Shown here: one piece after another, positions 1 to 6,299 of the stretch
How positions within the stretch are numbered: the stretch's first letter is position 1
How the letters are laid out: each line of letters begins with the position of its first letter
DNA from: Candidatus Bathyarchaeota archaeon
Lineage (GTDB): Archaea > Thermoproteota > Bathyarchaeia > RBG-16-48-13 > JAGMEO01
Direction of reading: 5' to 3'
Length of the DNA: 10,854 bases
Assembly (NCBI GenBank): GCA_023128135.1
Contig: JAGMEO010000011.1
Span: 1 to 10,854 of the forward strand
Notes under the pieces: generated by a model
Database searches by the model: none
Told to the model about the DNA's origin: nothing
Seen by the model: only the letters and a program-made list of their open reading frames with translations
Translations under genes and position numbers: made by a program

Positions 1-750
1 ATGGAGAAGCATGGCGTCAAAGTGATCGTTGGAAAAGGGGTGGACGAGATCTTGGGTAAAGACAGAGTGAAAGGCGTTTTAGTTGGTGGAGAGAAAATCG
101 ATGCGGACTTGATCGTTTTAGGAACAGGAGTAAGGCCAACGACAGATCTAGCTACTCAGCTTGGTGCACAAATTGGCCCATCGAGAGGGATAAAGGTGAA
201 TCAGCGAATGATGACCACTGTTCCAGATGTATATTCAGCAGGAGACTGTGTTGAATCCTATTCCCTGATAAATGGGCAACCCTGTATGTGCCAGCTTGGA
301 ACTACTGCTGTACGGCAAGGCAAAGTTGCCGGGATAAACGCGGCCGGAGGATACAGTGTTTTTCCAGGTGTACTCGGCTCCGCTGTTTCTCGCATGTTCG
401 AAACAGAGATTGGCTCAACAGGTTTGACTGAGTTTTCAGCCAAGAGAGCGGGCCTAAAAACCGTGTCAGGAAGTTTGACAGCTAAGACGAAAGCCGAATA
501 TTTTCCAGGTGCGAAGGAAATTAAGGTAAAGATCATAGCGGATCCTGAGCTTGGAAGAGTTCTTGGTGGGCAGATTGTTGCTGGTGAGGATGCGGCCCAT
601 AGAATAAACATGTTATCTTTAGCAATAGAGAACCATGTGACAGTTTGGGAGTTAGCTAAGGCTGATACTTGCTATGCGCCCCCTGTAGCAGATACTTGGG
701 AACCCATCGCTTTAGTAGCCGAAATCGTTTCAAGGAGAATTAGAAGGTAA
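1..750 (+). CDS. FAD/NAD(P)-dependent disulfide oxidoreductase (NADH oxidase / CoA-disulfide reductase family), C-terminal part
   Basis: The 249 visible residues are the C-terminal half of a class of flavoproteins that reduce CoA disulfide, polysulfide or oxygen with NAD(P)H. Seen here: the end of the nucleotide-binding domain with GTGVRP (residues 41-46), the FAD-contacting VYSAGDC segment (77-83, Asp82), and a C-terminal dimerisation domain (about 125-249) carrying the CYAPP motif (224-228) near its end. Family members are usually about 440 residues, and the opening residues (MEKHGVKV) match the middle of such proteins. The ATG at base 1 is therefore an internal Met, and about 190 residues, including the first FAD domain and any redox-active Cys, lie upstream of the window. 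Without that Cys the exact substrate cannot be decided. It ends in TAA only 8 bases before the stop of the convergent MFS gene. Confidence 0.88.
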   Translation: MEKHGVKVIVGKGVDEILGKDRVKGVLVGGEKIDADLIVLGTGVRPTTDLATQLGAQIGPSRGIKVNQRMMTTVPDVYSAGDCVESYSLINGQPCMCQLGTTAVRQGKVAGINAAGGYSVFPGVLGSAVSRMFETEIGSTGLTEFSAKRAGLKTVSGSLTAKTKAEYFPGAKEIKVKIIADPELGRVLGGQIVAGEDAAHRINMLSLAIENHVTVWELAKADTCYAPPVADTWEPIALVAEIVSRRIRR

Positions 751-758
751 AGCTCTGA

Positions 759-1904
759 TTAAGTCGATGTCTTTTTCTCTATAGGTTTTTCCCTATTCAG
801 AACCAGCAGAAGTAAGAAAAGTAAAGCTCCACTTGAGCTCAAGATATAAGGGGCAGTTAAGTAACTCTCTGCTAAGGCACCACCGATAATCGGTGTCAAA
901 TAACCTACTCCAATACTTCCTTCAAATATTCCAGCGTAAAGATGATGTTTTCCTTCGCTCGTTGTCATAATCCTATCAAAAGTTATCGTGTAAAGTAAAC
1001 TCGCTCCAAATCCAATAACAAAAGAGGATATAAAGATTAAGTGAAAGTCAAGTGTTAATGCGAAAACAATTGAACCAGCACTTATTAAAGCTGCACCTAA
1101 CTTTAACAATATACTTTGTTTCATGTGGATTTTTCTAAAAGCCCAGAAACCAAATGTTCTTCCTCCCATCAACAAAAAAGTAGAGAAACCGATGATTAAA
1201 TACGGGACTCCCATTATTTCTGCGTAGGCCGGGAATAAGGCAATAAGCATGCTTTGACCCATGGCATAGATTATCATTGAGAGCCACGATATTTTAAAAT
1301 TGGTTAGAATTTCTTTTTTACCTTCAAGATCCAAAAAGGTAGAATTCTCATATGTTTCTTTTTTTCTTTCAGTTTCCTTTAGCTTGAAAAATGAAATTAG
1401 TGTTATCACTCCGGCTCCAAAACTAGCAAGTTGAAAAATGCTAGGTAGTGTAAACCACTCAAGTGCGAAACCGGATAGTAAAGCACCGAGGACATTGCCT
1501 GAACTCCAAGCAATGCAGAAATTTGAAATAACGTCTCTTTTTCTTTTGTTCTCCACTGCTACATAAGATTCAATGGGCGGCCACAGCATAGATAAAGCGA
1601 GCCCCTCTACCACTTTTAAAGCGATTAAGGAAATTGTTGTTCCTATGAATGAGGTTAAAAGGCAAACTAAACTGTAGATAGCACCGCTTAGTAAAATAGG
1701 TGTTTTTCCCCCAGTTCTATCCCATAAACCGCTCAAAGTAAAAGCTAATATGACATAGACAATGACACCAACACTTCCAATTAAACCGATTTCAAATTGT
1801 GAAGCGCCCATTGTCAGTGCAAATAGAGGAGTTGCTGGTATAAGAAAAGCCATTATAACCGACATCGAAAAAGCAACAAAATAAATATAAAATATATTGA
1901 CCAT
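759..1904 (-). CDS. MFS transporter, 381 aa
   Basis: This is a complete major facilitator superfamily protein of 381 residues, close to the usual 12-helix length. Hydrophobic helices run almost end to end. The signature loop between helices 2 and 3 (motif A) is visible as GLWDRTGGK (residues 59-67), and a more hydrophilic central loop around residues 172-200 separates the two six-helix halves. It should work in the cytoplasmic membrane as a proton-coupled antiporter or symporter, but the substrate cannot be read from sequence. A drug or small-metabolite exporter is the commonest role for such solo MFS proteins. It follows the 60-residue membrane protein by 29 bases and is probably cotranscribed with it. 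No strong ribosome-binding site precedes the ATG. It converges on the oxidoreductase gene with an 8-base gap. Confidence 0.9.
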   Translation of the reverse strand: MVNIFYIYFVAFSMSVIMAFLIPATPLFALTMGASQFEIGLIGSVGVIVYVILAFTLSGLWDRTGGKTPILLSGAIYSLVCLLTSFIGTTISLIALKVVEGLALSMLWPPIESYVAVENKRKRDVISNFCIAWSSGNVLGALLSGFALEWFTLPSIFQLASFGAGVITLISFFKLKETERKKETYENSTFLDLEGKKEILTNFKISWLSMIIYAMGQSMLIALFPAYAEIMGVPYLIIGFSTFLLMGGRTFGFWAFRKIHMKQSILLKLGAALISAGSIVFALTLDFHLIFISSFVIGFGASLLYTITFDRIMTTSEGKHHLYAGIFEGSIGVGYLTPIIGGALAESYLTAPYILSSSGALLFLLLLVLNREKPIEKKTST

Positions 1905-1933
1905 GATTATTCATTTTTATTCAAAGATGTGCG

Positions 1934-2116
1934 TTATTCTCCTTTACTTGTAATAATGGCAACAAGTATCCCTATTACGCAAATTATGCCTATAAGATAG
2001 TCGTAAGTTGCGAACTCAATCCCTAAAGAAAATTGAATTATTAACAGCCAAAAAACAAGGCTTATAACAACAAGCAATTGAATGTTTGGGAACTTGAATC
2101 TTCTGTCTTGAGACAT
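1934..2116 (-). CDS. small two-helix membrane protein, 60 aa, unknown function
   Basis: I do not recognise this family. The protein has a short basic N-terminus (MSQDRRFKF), two hydrophobic helices (about residues 14-33 and 37-57) and a short charged tail ending KGE. The positive-inside rule would place the N-terminus in the cytoplasm and give a hairpin topology. It is supported as a gene by a TATA-like box about 30 bases before its ATG, an arrangement typical of archaeal transcripts with little or no leader, and by its position directly ahead of an MFS gene on the same strand. It may be an accessory subunit of that transporter, but this is inferred from position only. Confidence 0.6.
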   Translation of the reverse strand: MSQDRRFKFPNIQLLVVISLVFWLLIIQFSLGIEFATYDYLIGIICVIGILVAIITSKGE

Positions 2117-2141
2117 AATTTCAATATTCGCGTTGACTATA

Positions 2142-2152
2142 GAATATAAAGG
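2142..2152 (-). promoter_or_regulatory. putative TATA box for the small membrane protein / MFS pair
   Basis: Read on the minus strand this is CCTTTATATTC, close to the archaeal TTTATATA-type box. Its centre lies about 30 bases before the ATG at 2116, so initiation about 25 bases downstream would give a nearly leaderless mRNA. The call rests on sequence and spacing only. Confidence 0.4.
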
Positions 2153-2173
2153 TTATCACTATATTGAAAGCAA

Positions 2174-2263
2174 ATATTTTAAAAACAGTCAAATCCATGT
2201 ATAATCATATAACCGTTCGATAGAAAGTGTTATCTAGAAGAAAAAACGGAAAGATCCTATAAG
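2174..2263 (+). promoter_or_regulatory. candidate promoter region for the zinc-ribbon gene
   Basis: Several TATA-like stretches face the zinc-ribbon gene: ATATTTTAAAAAC (2174-2186), CATATAAC (2206-2213) and TATAAG (2258-2263). The last would place initiation almost exactly on the ATG at 2284, giving a leaderless message. The earlier ones would give leaders of about 50-80 bases. Which one is used cannot be decided from sequence. Confidence 0.3.
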
Positions 2264-2283
2264 TATGGGTGGTAACACATCCT

Positions 2284-2496
2284 ATGTCATCACATAGAAG
2301 GAACAGACGGTTACACAGACTCAGTTTTAGCCCCAAATGCGTTTTATGTGATGTTTATACTCTTGCAGCCAAAATATCATGTGAAGACAACAGGATCATA
2401 AGAGGCTGGAAATGTCCTCAATGCGGTATCACCTATCTTCATCCAGATGACATACATTACGCATTGAAAATCTTGGAAGAAGAATCAGAATATTGA
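2284..2496 (+). CDS. small zinc-ribbon protein, 70 aa (75 aa if GTG at 2269 is the start)
   Basis: This small basic protein has paired knuckles: CVLC, then CPQC 22 residues later (Cys24/27 and Cys49/52 counted from the GTG), with an extra Cys38 between them. That spacing fits a treble-clef or ribbon-type zinc site. The N-terminus is rich in His and Arg (SSHRRNRRLHRL), suggesting nucleic-acid or ribosome contact, and the C-terminus is a short acidic helix (HYALKILEEESEY). The ATG at 2284 is preferred because GGGTGGT (2267-2273) sits 10 bases upstream as a ribosome-binding site, and a TATA-like element is suitably placed for a leaderless start there. The in-frame GTG at 2269 overlaps that site. 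I do not recognise a named family. It stands alone between divergent and convergent neighbours, so context adds little. Confidence 0.68.
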   Translation: MSSHRRNRRLHRLSFSPKCVLCDVYTLAAKISCEDNRIIRGWKCPQCGITYLHPDDIHYALKILEEESEY

Positions 2497-2517
2497 TCCT
2501 TTACTCGATAAAAGGAT
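2496..2517 (+). terminator. hairpin at the end of the zinc-ribbon gene
   Basis: ATCCTTT (2496-2502) and AAAGGAT (2511-2517) form a perfect 7-bp stem with an 8-base loop, starting on the last base of the TGA stop codon. A T-tract follows at 2530-2534. The position fits transcription termination or 3'-end protection. Confidence 0.4.
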
Positions 2518-2521
2518 GCTT

Positions 2522-2537
2522 TAGAAAAATTTTTCTA
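2522..2537. terminator. bidirectional terminator palindrome between convergent genes
   Basis: TAGAAAAATTTTTCTA is a perfect 16-base palindrome giving a run of five T on either strand. It contains the TAG stop of hisF (2535-2537) and lies directly after the hairpin of the opposing zinc-ribbon gene. Archaeal termination depends mainly on T-runs, so this could end transcription from both directions. Confidence 0.45.
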
Positions 2538-3359
2538 GAGTCTGATCAATATCCCTTTTTTTGACAACATCTCTTTTACTTCAAGTATACTATAACTTTC
2601 ATAATGAAATATACTTGCTGCTAAAGCAGCACTGACCATTGATTTATTGAAAACTTCGTAAATGTGTTCTGGTTTGCCGCAACCTCCTGAAGCTATGACC
2701 GGAATTTTCACCTTTTCACAGACTTTTTTACTCAAAGCAATATCATACCCATCTTTCCTGCCGTCTTTATCCATGCTTGTAAGTAAAATCTCCCCGGCTC
2801 CAAGCTCCTCTACTATCGTAGCCCATTTGATAGCGTCTACTCCAGTGAACTTTCTACCTCCATAAATGGAGCACTCATACCAACAAGAACCCTGAGGAGT
2901 ATCTACAATTATCTTATCTGCTACTTTTTCATGATTATTGATGTATCTTCTCTTTGCGTCAATAGCTACCACACAGGCTTGAGTTCCATAGTATTCCGCT
3001 AACTCACTTATTAGATGTGGATTTTCTATCGCAGCTGTATTGATTGATACTTTATCCGCTCCAGCGTTGAAGACCTTTCTCGCATCTTTAACTGTACTTA
3101 TTCCTCCTCCGACAGTTAGTGGCACAAAAACACGCTCAGAGGTTTTCTTAATGACCTTTGTCATAGTTTCCCTTCTTTCATGGCTTGCTGTGATGTCTAA
3201 AAACACGATTTCATCTGCTCCTTCTTTATAGTACCTTTCAGCTAAAATCCATGGAACACCAGCGTACCTGATTTTCTTGAATTCTACTCCTTTAACCACT
3301 CTACCACCTGGAACTGCAAGGTCACAGTCAAGACATGGGATTATTCTACGACAAAGCAT
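2535..3359 (-). CDS. hisF: imidazole glycerol phosphate synthase, cyclase subunit HisF
   Basis: HisF takes ammonia channelled from HisH and converts PRFAR to imidazole glycerol phosphate and AICAR, in histidine synthesis with a link to purines. The (beta/alpha)8 barrel is complete at 274 residues. Visible landmarks are the catalytic Asp11 in PCLDCD, the mobile loop-1 Lys23 in GRVVKG, FLDITAS (53-59), TVGGGI (82-87), ADKVSINTAA (101-110), the second catalytic Asp134 in VAIDAKR, GEILLTS and the phosphate-binding IASGG. Bacterial HisF is about 250 residues. The additions here are four residues in loop 1 (around LAVP) and a longer stretch after residue 138, a pattern I recall from methanogen HisF. 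The ATG follows the hisH stop by 2 bases, with GGAG (3368-3371) inside the end of hisH as ribosome-binding site, so translation is coupled. It ends inside a terminator palindrome. Confidence 0.97.
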   Translation of the reverse strand: MLCRRIIPCLDCDLAVPGGRVVKGVEFKKIRYAGVPWILAERYYKEGADEIVFLDITASHERRETMTKVIKKTSERVFVPLTVGGGISTVKDARKVFNAGADKVSINTAAIENPHLISELAEYYGTQACVVAIDAKRRYINNHEKVADKIIVDTPQGSCWYECSIYGGRKFTGVDAIKWATIVEELGAGEILLTSMDKDGRKDGYDIALSKKVCEKVKIPVIASGGCGKPEHIYEVFNKSMVSAALAASIFHYESYSILEVKEMLSKKGILIRL

Positions 3360-3361
3360 AG

Positions 3362-3952
3362 TTATAACTCCAAAAAATTCCTAAGGATCTCTAAGCCTAA
3401 TTTGCCACTTTTTTCAGGGTGAAATTGAGTACCATAGACATTATTCTTCCACACGCTTGCACAAATCTGTCTTCCATACTCGGTTGTAGCTGCAACCACA
3501 TCTTCTTCAGGCACCGCTTCATATGAGTGAACAAAGTAAACATATCCTCCCTCTACTCCTTTGAACAAAGGACAATTCTTCTTCTTTATTTCAAGATTGT
3601 TCCAACCAATGAGCGGCAGTTTAAGATTTGTCTCAATTTTTCGCACTTTTCCTTTCATTAACGCTAAGCCTTTATCCGTTGGAGACTCATCCGATTCCTC
3701 GAGGAAAATCTGCAGGCCTAGACAAATACCTAATAATGGAATATTTGACTCTAGGCTTTCTTCTATCTTTGAGCCGAAAGGTCTTAAGTTTTGTGACGCC
3801 TTTCCGAAGGCACCAACCCCTGGAACTATGATCTTATCCCCTCGCAATCTAGAAGGCTTTTTTACAATTATTGGCTTCGCTCCTAGAAAGCTCAAAGCAT
3901 TCGTAACACTTTTGAGGTTACCCATTTCATAATCAATAACTGCTATCTTCAC
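3362..3952 (-). CDS. hisH: imidazole glycerol phosphate synthase, glutamine amidotransferase subunit HisH
   Basis: HisH hydrolyses glutamine and passes ammonia through the HisF barrel. It is a class I (triad) glutamine amidotransferase. The nucleophile Cys lies in GICLGLQ and the His and Glu in FHPEKSG. The oxyanion segment PGVGAFG and the interface segment PLIGWN are also visible. The interface motif normally reads PHMGWN, so the His is replaced by Leu here. The reading frame is open from an in-frame GTG at 3962-3964 (200 aa). I prefer the second GTG at 3950-3952 (196 aa) because it starts the protein at MKIAVIDY, the usual HisH beginning, and has AGGTG (3962-3966) nine bases upstream. The upstream GTG lies within that site and has no ribosome-binding site of its own. 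hisF follows after 2 bases, and argF ends 76-88 bases upstream. Confidence 0.95.
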   Translation of the reverse strand: MKIAVIDYEMGNLKSVTNALSFLGAKPIIVKKPSRLRGDKIIVPGVGAFGKASQNLRPFGSKIEESLESNIPLLGICLGLQIFLEESDESPTDKGLALMKGKVRKIETNLKLPLIGWNNLEIKKKNCPLFKGVEGGYVYFVHSYEAVPEEDVVAATTEYGRQICASVWKNNVYGTQFHPEKSGKLGLEILRNFLEL

Positions 3953-3970
3953 GAATTCAAACACCTTTAT

Positions 3971-4008
3971 TACAATGCTGAAATTGTAGAAAATATCATA
4001 AGATATTT
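3971..4008. promoter_or_regulatory. two tandem inverted repeats between argF and hisH
   Basis: TACAAT-6 bases-ATTGTA (3971-3988) and AAATATC-4 bases-GATATTT (3991-4008) lie two bases apart in the gap between the argF stop and the hisH start. The stems are perfect at 6 and 7 bp. They could be an operator for the his pair, RNA hairpins marking the end of the argF message, or chance dyads in AT-rich DNA. Confidence 0.3.
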
Positions 4009-4040
4009 CAACTGCTATTTATTGCTCAAATTATGCTTAT

Positions 4041-4964
4041 CTAGGGAATTATTGAGGCCAATATCCCTCTCGCTCCATGGAGCTTATTCCCAGCTTGTTT
4101 CCAAACAATGCTCTGCTTTCCTTCAAGCACATCTTCTGTAATTTCCATTCCTCTATGTGCAGGCAAACAATGCATAACTGAAGCATCTTCTTTTGCTTTT
4201 ATTAGAAGTCTTTTGTTAATTTGATAATCTTCAAAAGCTTTCTCTTTTATCTCAGTTTCACCATCTTGCCCCATACTAACCCATACATCTGTGTATAATA
4301 TGTCAGCATTGTTCACAGCTTTGAATGGATCATTAACGACAGCTATTTTTGCACCTGTTTTTCCAGCGAATGTTTTTGCTTTCTCAATAATTTTTTTGTC
4401 TGGTTCATATCCTTTAGGACAAGCAGCAGAAATGTCTATCCCAATTAGACCACAACATAGAAGCCAAGAATTGCATACATTATTTCCATCTCCGATCCAA
4501 GCAATTTTCAAATCTTCTAATCTGTCTTTTACTTCCCAGATAGTCAAAAGGTCACTAAGTATTTGTGTTGGATGTCCCAAATCACTAAGGCCATTAATTA
4601 TTGGAATGCTTGAATATCTCGAAAATAGTTCCAATGTCTCTTGTTTGTAAGTTCTAATAACTAAACCATCAAGGTAATTGCTTAACACTCGAGCCGTATC
4701 TTTTATTGGTTCTCCACGCTTCAACTGAAGCTCATCAGAGCGCAAATAAACAGCTTTACCTCCTAGCTGAAACATGGATGTCTCAAAGCTTACTCTTGTT
4801 CTCGTAGATGGTTTTTCAAAGATCAAACCTATTATTCTATCTTGAAGGAGCTTATTTTTTCCCGGATCTTTCTTCAATATTTTCATTTCTTGAAGAATGA
4901 AGTAAACCTCTTCCTTTGAAAGATCCGCAAGCGATAGTATGTTCTTTCCCTTTAAATTGACCAT
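4041..4964 (-). CDS. argF: ornithine carbamoyltransferase
   Basis: OTC joins carbamoyl phosphate to ornithine to make citrulline in arginine synthesis. It is a cytoplasmic trimer or larger assembly. At 307 residues it is full length. The carbamoyl-phosphate site STRTR is at 53-57, HPTQ at 131-134, the ornithine-binding DVWVSMG (226-232, SMG loop) and the catalytic HCLP at 265-268. The SMG loop marks it as an ornithine rather than an aspartate transcarbamylase. The C-terminal QAGNKLHGARG segment (290-300) is the family's closing helix region. The start ATG has only a weak ribosome-binding site (GGAATGTGA). The gene follows pfkA by 87 bases. A TATA-like AAATAAAA in that gap would allow its own promoter, so it may not depend on pfkA transcription. 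The anabolic role is inferred from the family. A catabolic role would be expected to come with arginine deiminase or carbamate kinase genes, and none is visible. Confidence 0.96.
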   Translation of the reverse strand: MVNLKGKNILSLADLSKEEVYFILQEMKILKKDPGKNKLLQDRIIGLIFEKPSTRTRVSFETSMFQLGGKAVYLRSDELQLKRGEPIKDTARVLSNYLDGLVIRTYKQETLELFSRYSSIPIINGLSDLGHPTQILSDLLTIWEVKDRLEDLKIAWIGDGNNVCNSWLLCCGLIGIDISAACPKGYEPDKKIIEKAKTFAGKTGAKIAVVNDPFKAVNNADILYTDVWVSMGQDGETEIKEKAFEDYQINKRLLIKAKEDASVMHCLPAHRGMEITEDVLEGKQSIVWKQAGNKLHGARGILASIIP

Positions 4965-5017
4965 CTACTTCACATTCCTTTACTTAGAGTAATTGACCTT
5001 CTTACATGAAACATTTA

Positions 5018-5030
5018 CAGTTTTATTTCT
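5018..5030 (-). promoter_or_regulatory. weak TATA-like element upstream of argF
   Basis: On the minus strand an AAATAAAAC stretch lies about 60 bases before the argF ATG, in the gap after pfkA. It would give a leader of roughly 35 bases. The match to the archaeal TATA consensus is only moderate. Confidence 0.22.
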
Positions 5031-5051
5031 TTCTAAAACTCAAATACGATA

Positions 5052-6014
5052 TTACGTAGCTAATTTTTCGGCTAAATGTAACAAATTCAAGTCTAAAGGC
5101 TTCCTATTCTTACAAACTACTTCAAGATTTGTAGATGTCAATTTTCCATCTAAAATTCCAACAACCTCATTTTCTCTTTCATTTTCCACCAAATTAACAA
5201 CTTTAGCACCAAATAGACCAGCTAGAATTCTGCTTCGCGCAGTTGGCGCTCCTCCCCTTTGAATATAACCTAAAACACTTAAACGAACCTCATAACCCGT
5301 ATTTTTCTCAATCTTCTTGGCAATTCTTCTCATATCTCCAACCCCTTCAGCAGCTACAATAATATTTGATTTCTTTCCTTTCATCCTACTTTCTTCTAAT
5401 AACTCATAGACTTCTTTCAGGTCTGTCTTTATCTCGGGAACAAGAATCTTTTCAGCTCCTGCAGCCAATCCAACAGACAATGCCAAAAAACCCCTTTTTC
5501 GCCCCATAACTTCTATGATGAATACTCTGTTATGAGATGTTGCTGTATCTCTGATACGATCAATAGCAAAAAGGGCTGTGTTTACAGCAGTATCAAAACC
5601 AACAGTCTCATCTGTTCCATAAACATCATTATCAATTGAACATGGTACTCCGTAAACATTAATACTTGATAATCTAGTTAGATCTAAGGCGCCAGCAAAA
5701 GAACCTTCCCCGCCAATAACTATAAGACCTGAGATTTTGTTTTTTTCCAAAGTTTTTTGTGCTCTTTTAAGTCCTTTATCGGTTTTGAATTCTTCACATC
5801 TTCTACTACCTAGAATAGTTCCTCCAAAATTTATGATTCCACTAACAGACCGAAGACCTAAAGGACATTTCTGATCAGTAATTAGTCCAGAATAACCATT
5901 TTGAAAACCTATTACTTTCAGCCCAATCGGCAAAGCCATTCGTACTACTGCACGAATGACAGCGTTCATTCCAGGTGCGTCACCACCACTTGTAACAATG
6001 CCAACTCTCTTCAT
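5052..6014 (-). CDS. pfkA: 6-phosphofructokinase, PfkA family (probably ATP-dependent)
   Basis: This is a PfkA-fold enzyme phosphorylating fructose 6-phosphate to the 1,6-bisphosphate. At 320 residues it has the length of E. coli PfkA. In order: nucleotide loop TSGGDAPGMNA (8-18), GSRRCEEF (69-76, with the phosphate-binding Arg), GGEGS (101-105), catalytic SIDND (126-130, Asp128), SHNR (160-163), F6P-binding MGRKRG (170-175), the AEG Glu (223) and LGYIQRGG (248-255). Gly104 where pyrophosphate enzymes carry Asp, and Cys125 rather than Lys before the TIDND-type motif, argue for ATP over PPi. The usual metal-binding GGD is GGE here, and LGH is LGY. Arg21, Arg25, Arg155 and the GKK at 213-215 match allosteric effector-site residues of E. 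coli PfkA, so feedback control is possible. GGAG (6025-6028) lies 10 bases before the ATG. It is the first gene of the minus-strand metabolic block. Confidence 0.93.
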   Translation of the reverse strand: MKRVGIVTSGGDAPGMNAVIRAVVRMALPIGLKVIGFQNGYSGLITDQKCPLGLRSVSGIINFGGTILGSRRCEEFKTDKGLKRAQKTLEKNKISGLIVIGGEGSFAGALDLTRLSSINVYGVPCSIDNDVYGTDETVGFDTAVNTALFAIDRIRDTATSHNRVFIIEVMGRKRGFLALSVGLAAGAEKILVPEIKTDLKEVYELLEESRMKGKKSNIIVAAEGVGDMRRIAKKIEKNTGYEVRLSVLGYIQRGGAPTARSRILAGLFGAKVVNLVENERENEVVGILDGKLTSTNLEVVCKNRKPLDLNLLHLAEKLAT

Positions 6015-6060
6015 TCAACCTACGCTCCATAAAACACCTTGAAAGATGCATTAATGTACT

Positions 6061-6069
6061 TACATATAG
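6061..6069 (-). promoter_or_regulatory. putative TATA box for pfkA
   Basis: On the minus strand this reads CTATATGTA, about 50 bases before the pfkA ATG. Initiation 25 bases downstream would leave a leader of about 25 bases that contains the GGAG ribosome-binding site. Confidence 0.35.
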
Positions 6070-6262
6070 ATCAATAGATTAAGATATGTCTAAAGGACCC
6101 TTTTTAATAAGAAATAAATGTAGAGTGTATGTAAAATTTTAGAAAAGAAAAAGTAAAAGAGAATAAAATTTTTGAGGATATAGCACGTAAAGAATGGTGA
6201 AAGTAAAACCGAAATAATGAATTTTTATATTTGTAATTCGCGCGGCGATAAATTTAAGATTG

Positions 6263-6272
6263 TATTTTAAAA
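6263..6272 (+). promoter_or_regulatory. putative TATA box for the Cys/Trp-rich small gene
   Basis: TATTTTAAAA lies about 25-30 bases before the GTG at 6291 and about 32 before the ATG at 6300, fitting a nearly leaderless transcript. A second TATA-like stretch, TTTTTATATT (about 6222-6231), lies further upstream. Confidence 0.35.
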
Positions 6273-6299
6273 AGATTACTCATTGGGTTTGTGGCCTTC

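Larger units (their letters stand above)
6015..6290. other. 276-base AT-rich divergent intergenic region
   Basis: No open frame with a credible start and ribosome-binding site is seen, and no tRNA-like or GC-rich stable RNA fold. The region holds putative promoter elements for pfkA (near 6061-6069, minus strand) and for the Cys/Trp-rich gene (6222-6231 and 6263-6272, plus strand). It also has a purine-rich A-tract stretch at about 6140-6180. The only GC-rich patch is CGCGCGGCG at 6239-6247. Confidence 0.5.

Noticed and set aside
1..3. ATG at the first base as the true start of the oxidoreductase gene
   Set aside because: The sequence after it matches the middle of the family and the first FAD-binding domain is missing, so the gene continues upstream of the window.
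2535..3359. HisF loop-1 insertion and long internal insert as a novelty
   Set aside because: The same additions are, as I recall, present in methanogen HisF proteins of about 270 residues. They mark the archaeal long form rather than something new.
3561..3932. 123-codon plus-strand frame opposite hisH, and similar frames opposite hisF, argF, rqcH and the oxidoreductase
   Set aside because: Each lies antisense to an unambiguous gene with motifs, and none has its own ribosome-binding site or recognisable domain.
6015..6290. Possible small RNA or riboswitch in the large divergent gap
   Set aside because: It is almost uniformly AT-rich with only a nine-base GC patch, and no stable fold or known aptamer pattern could be made out by eye.
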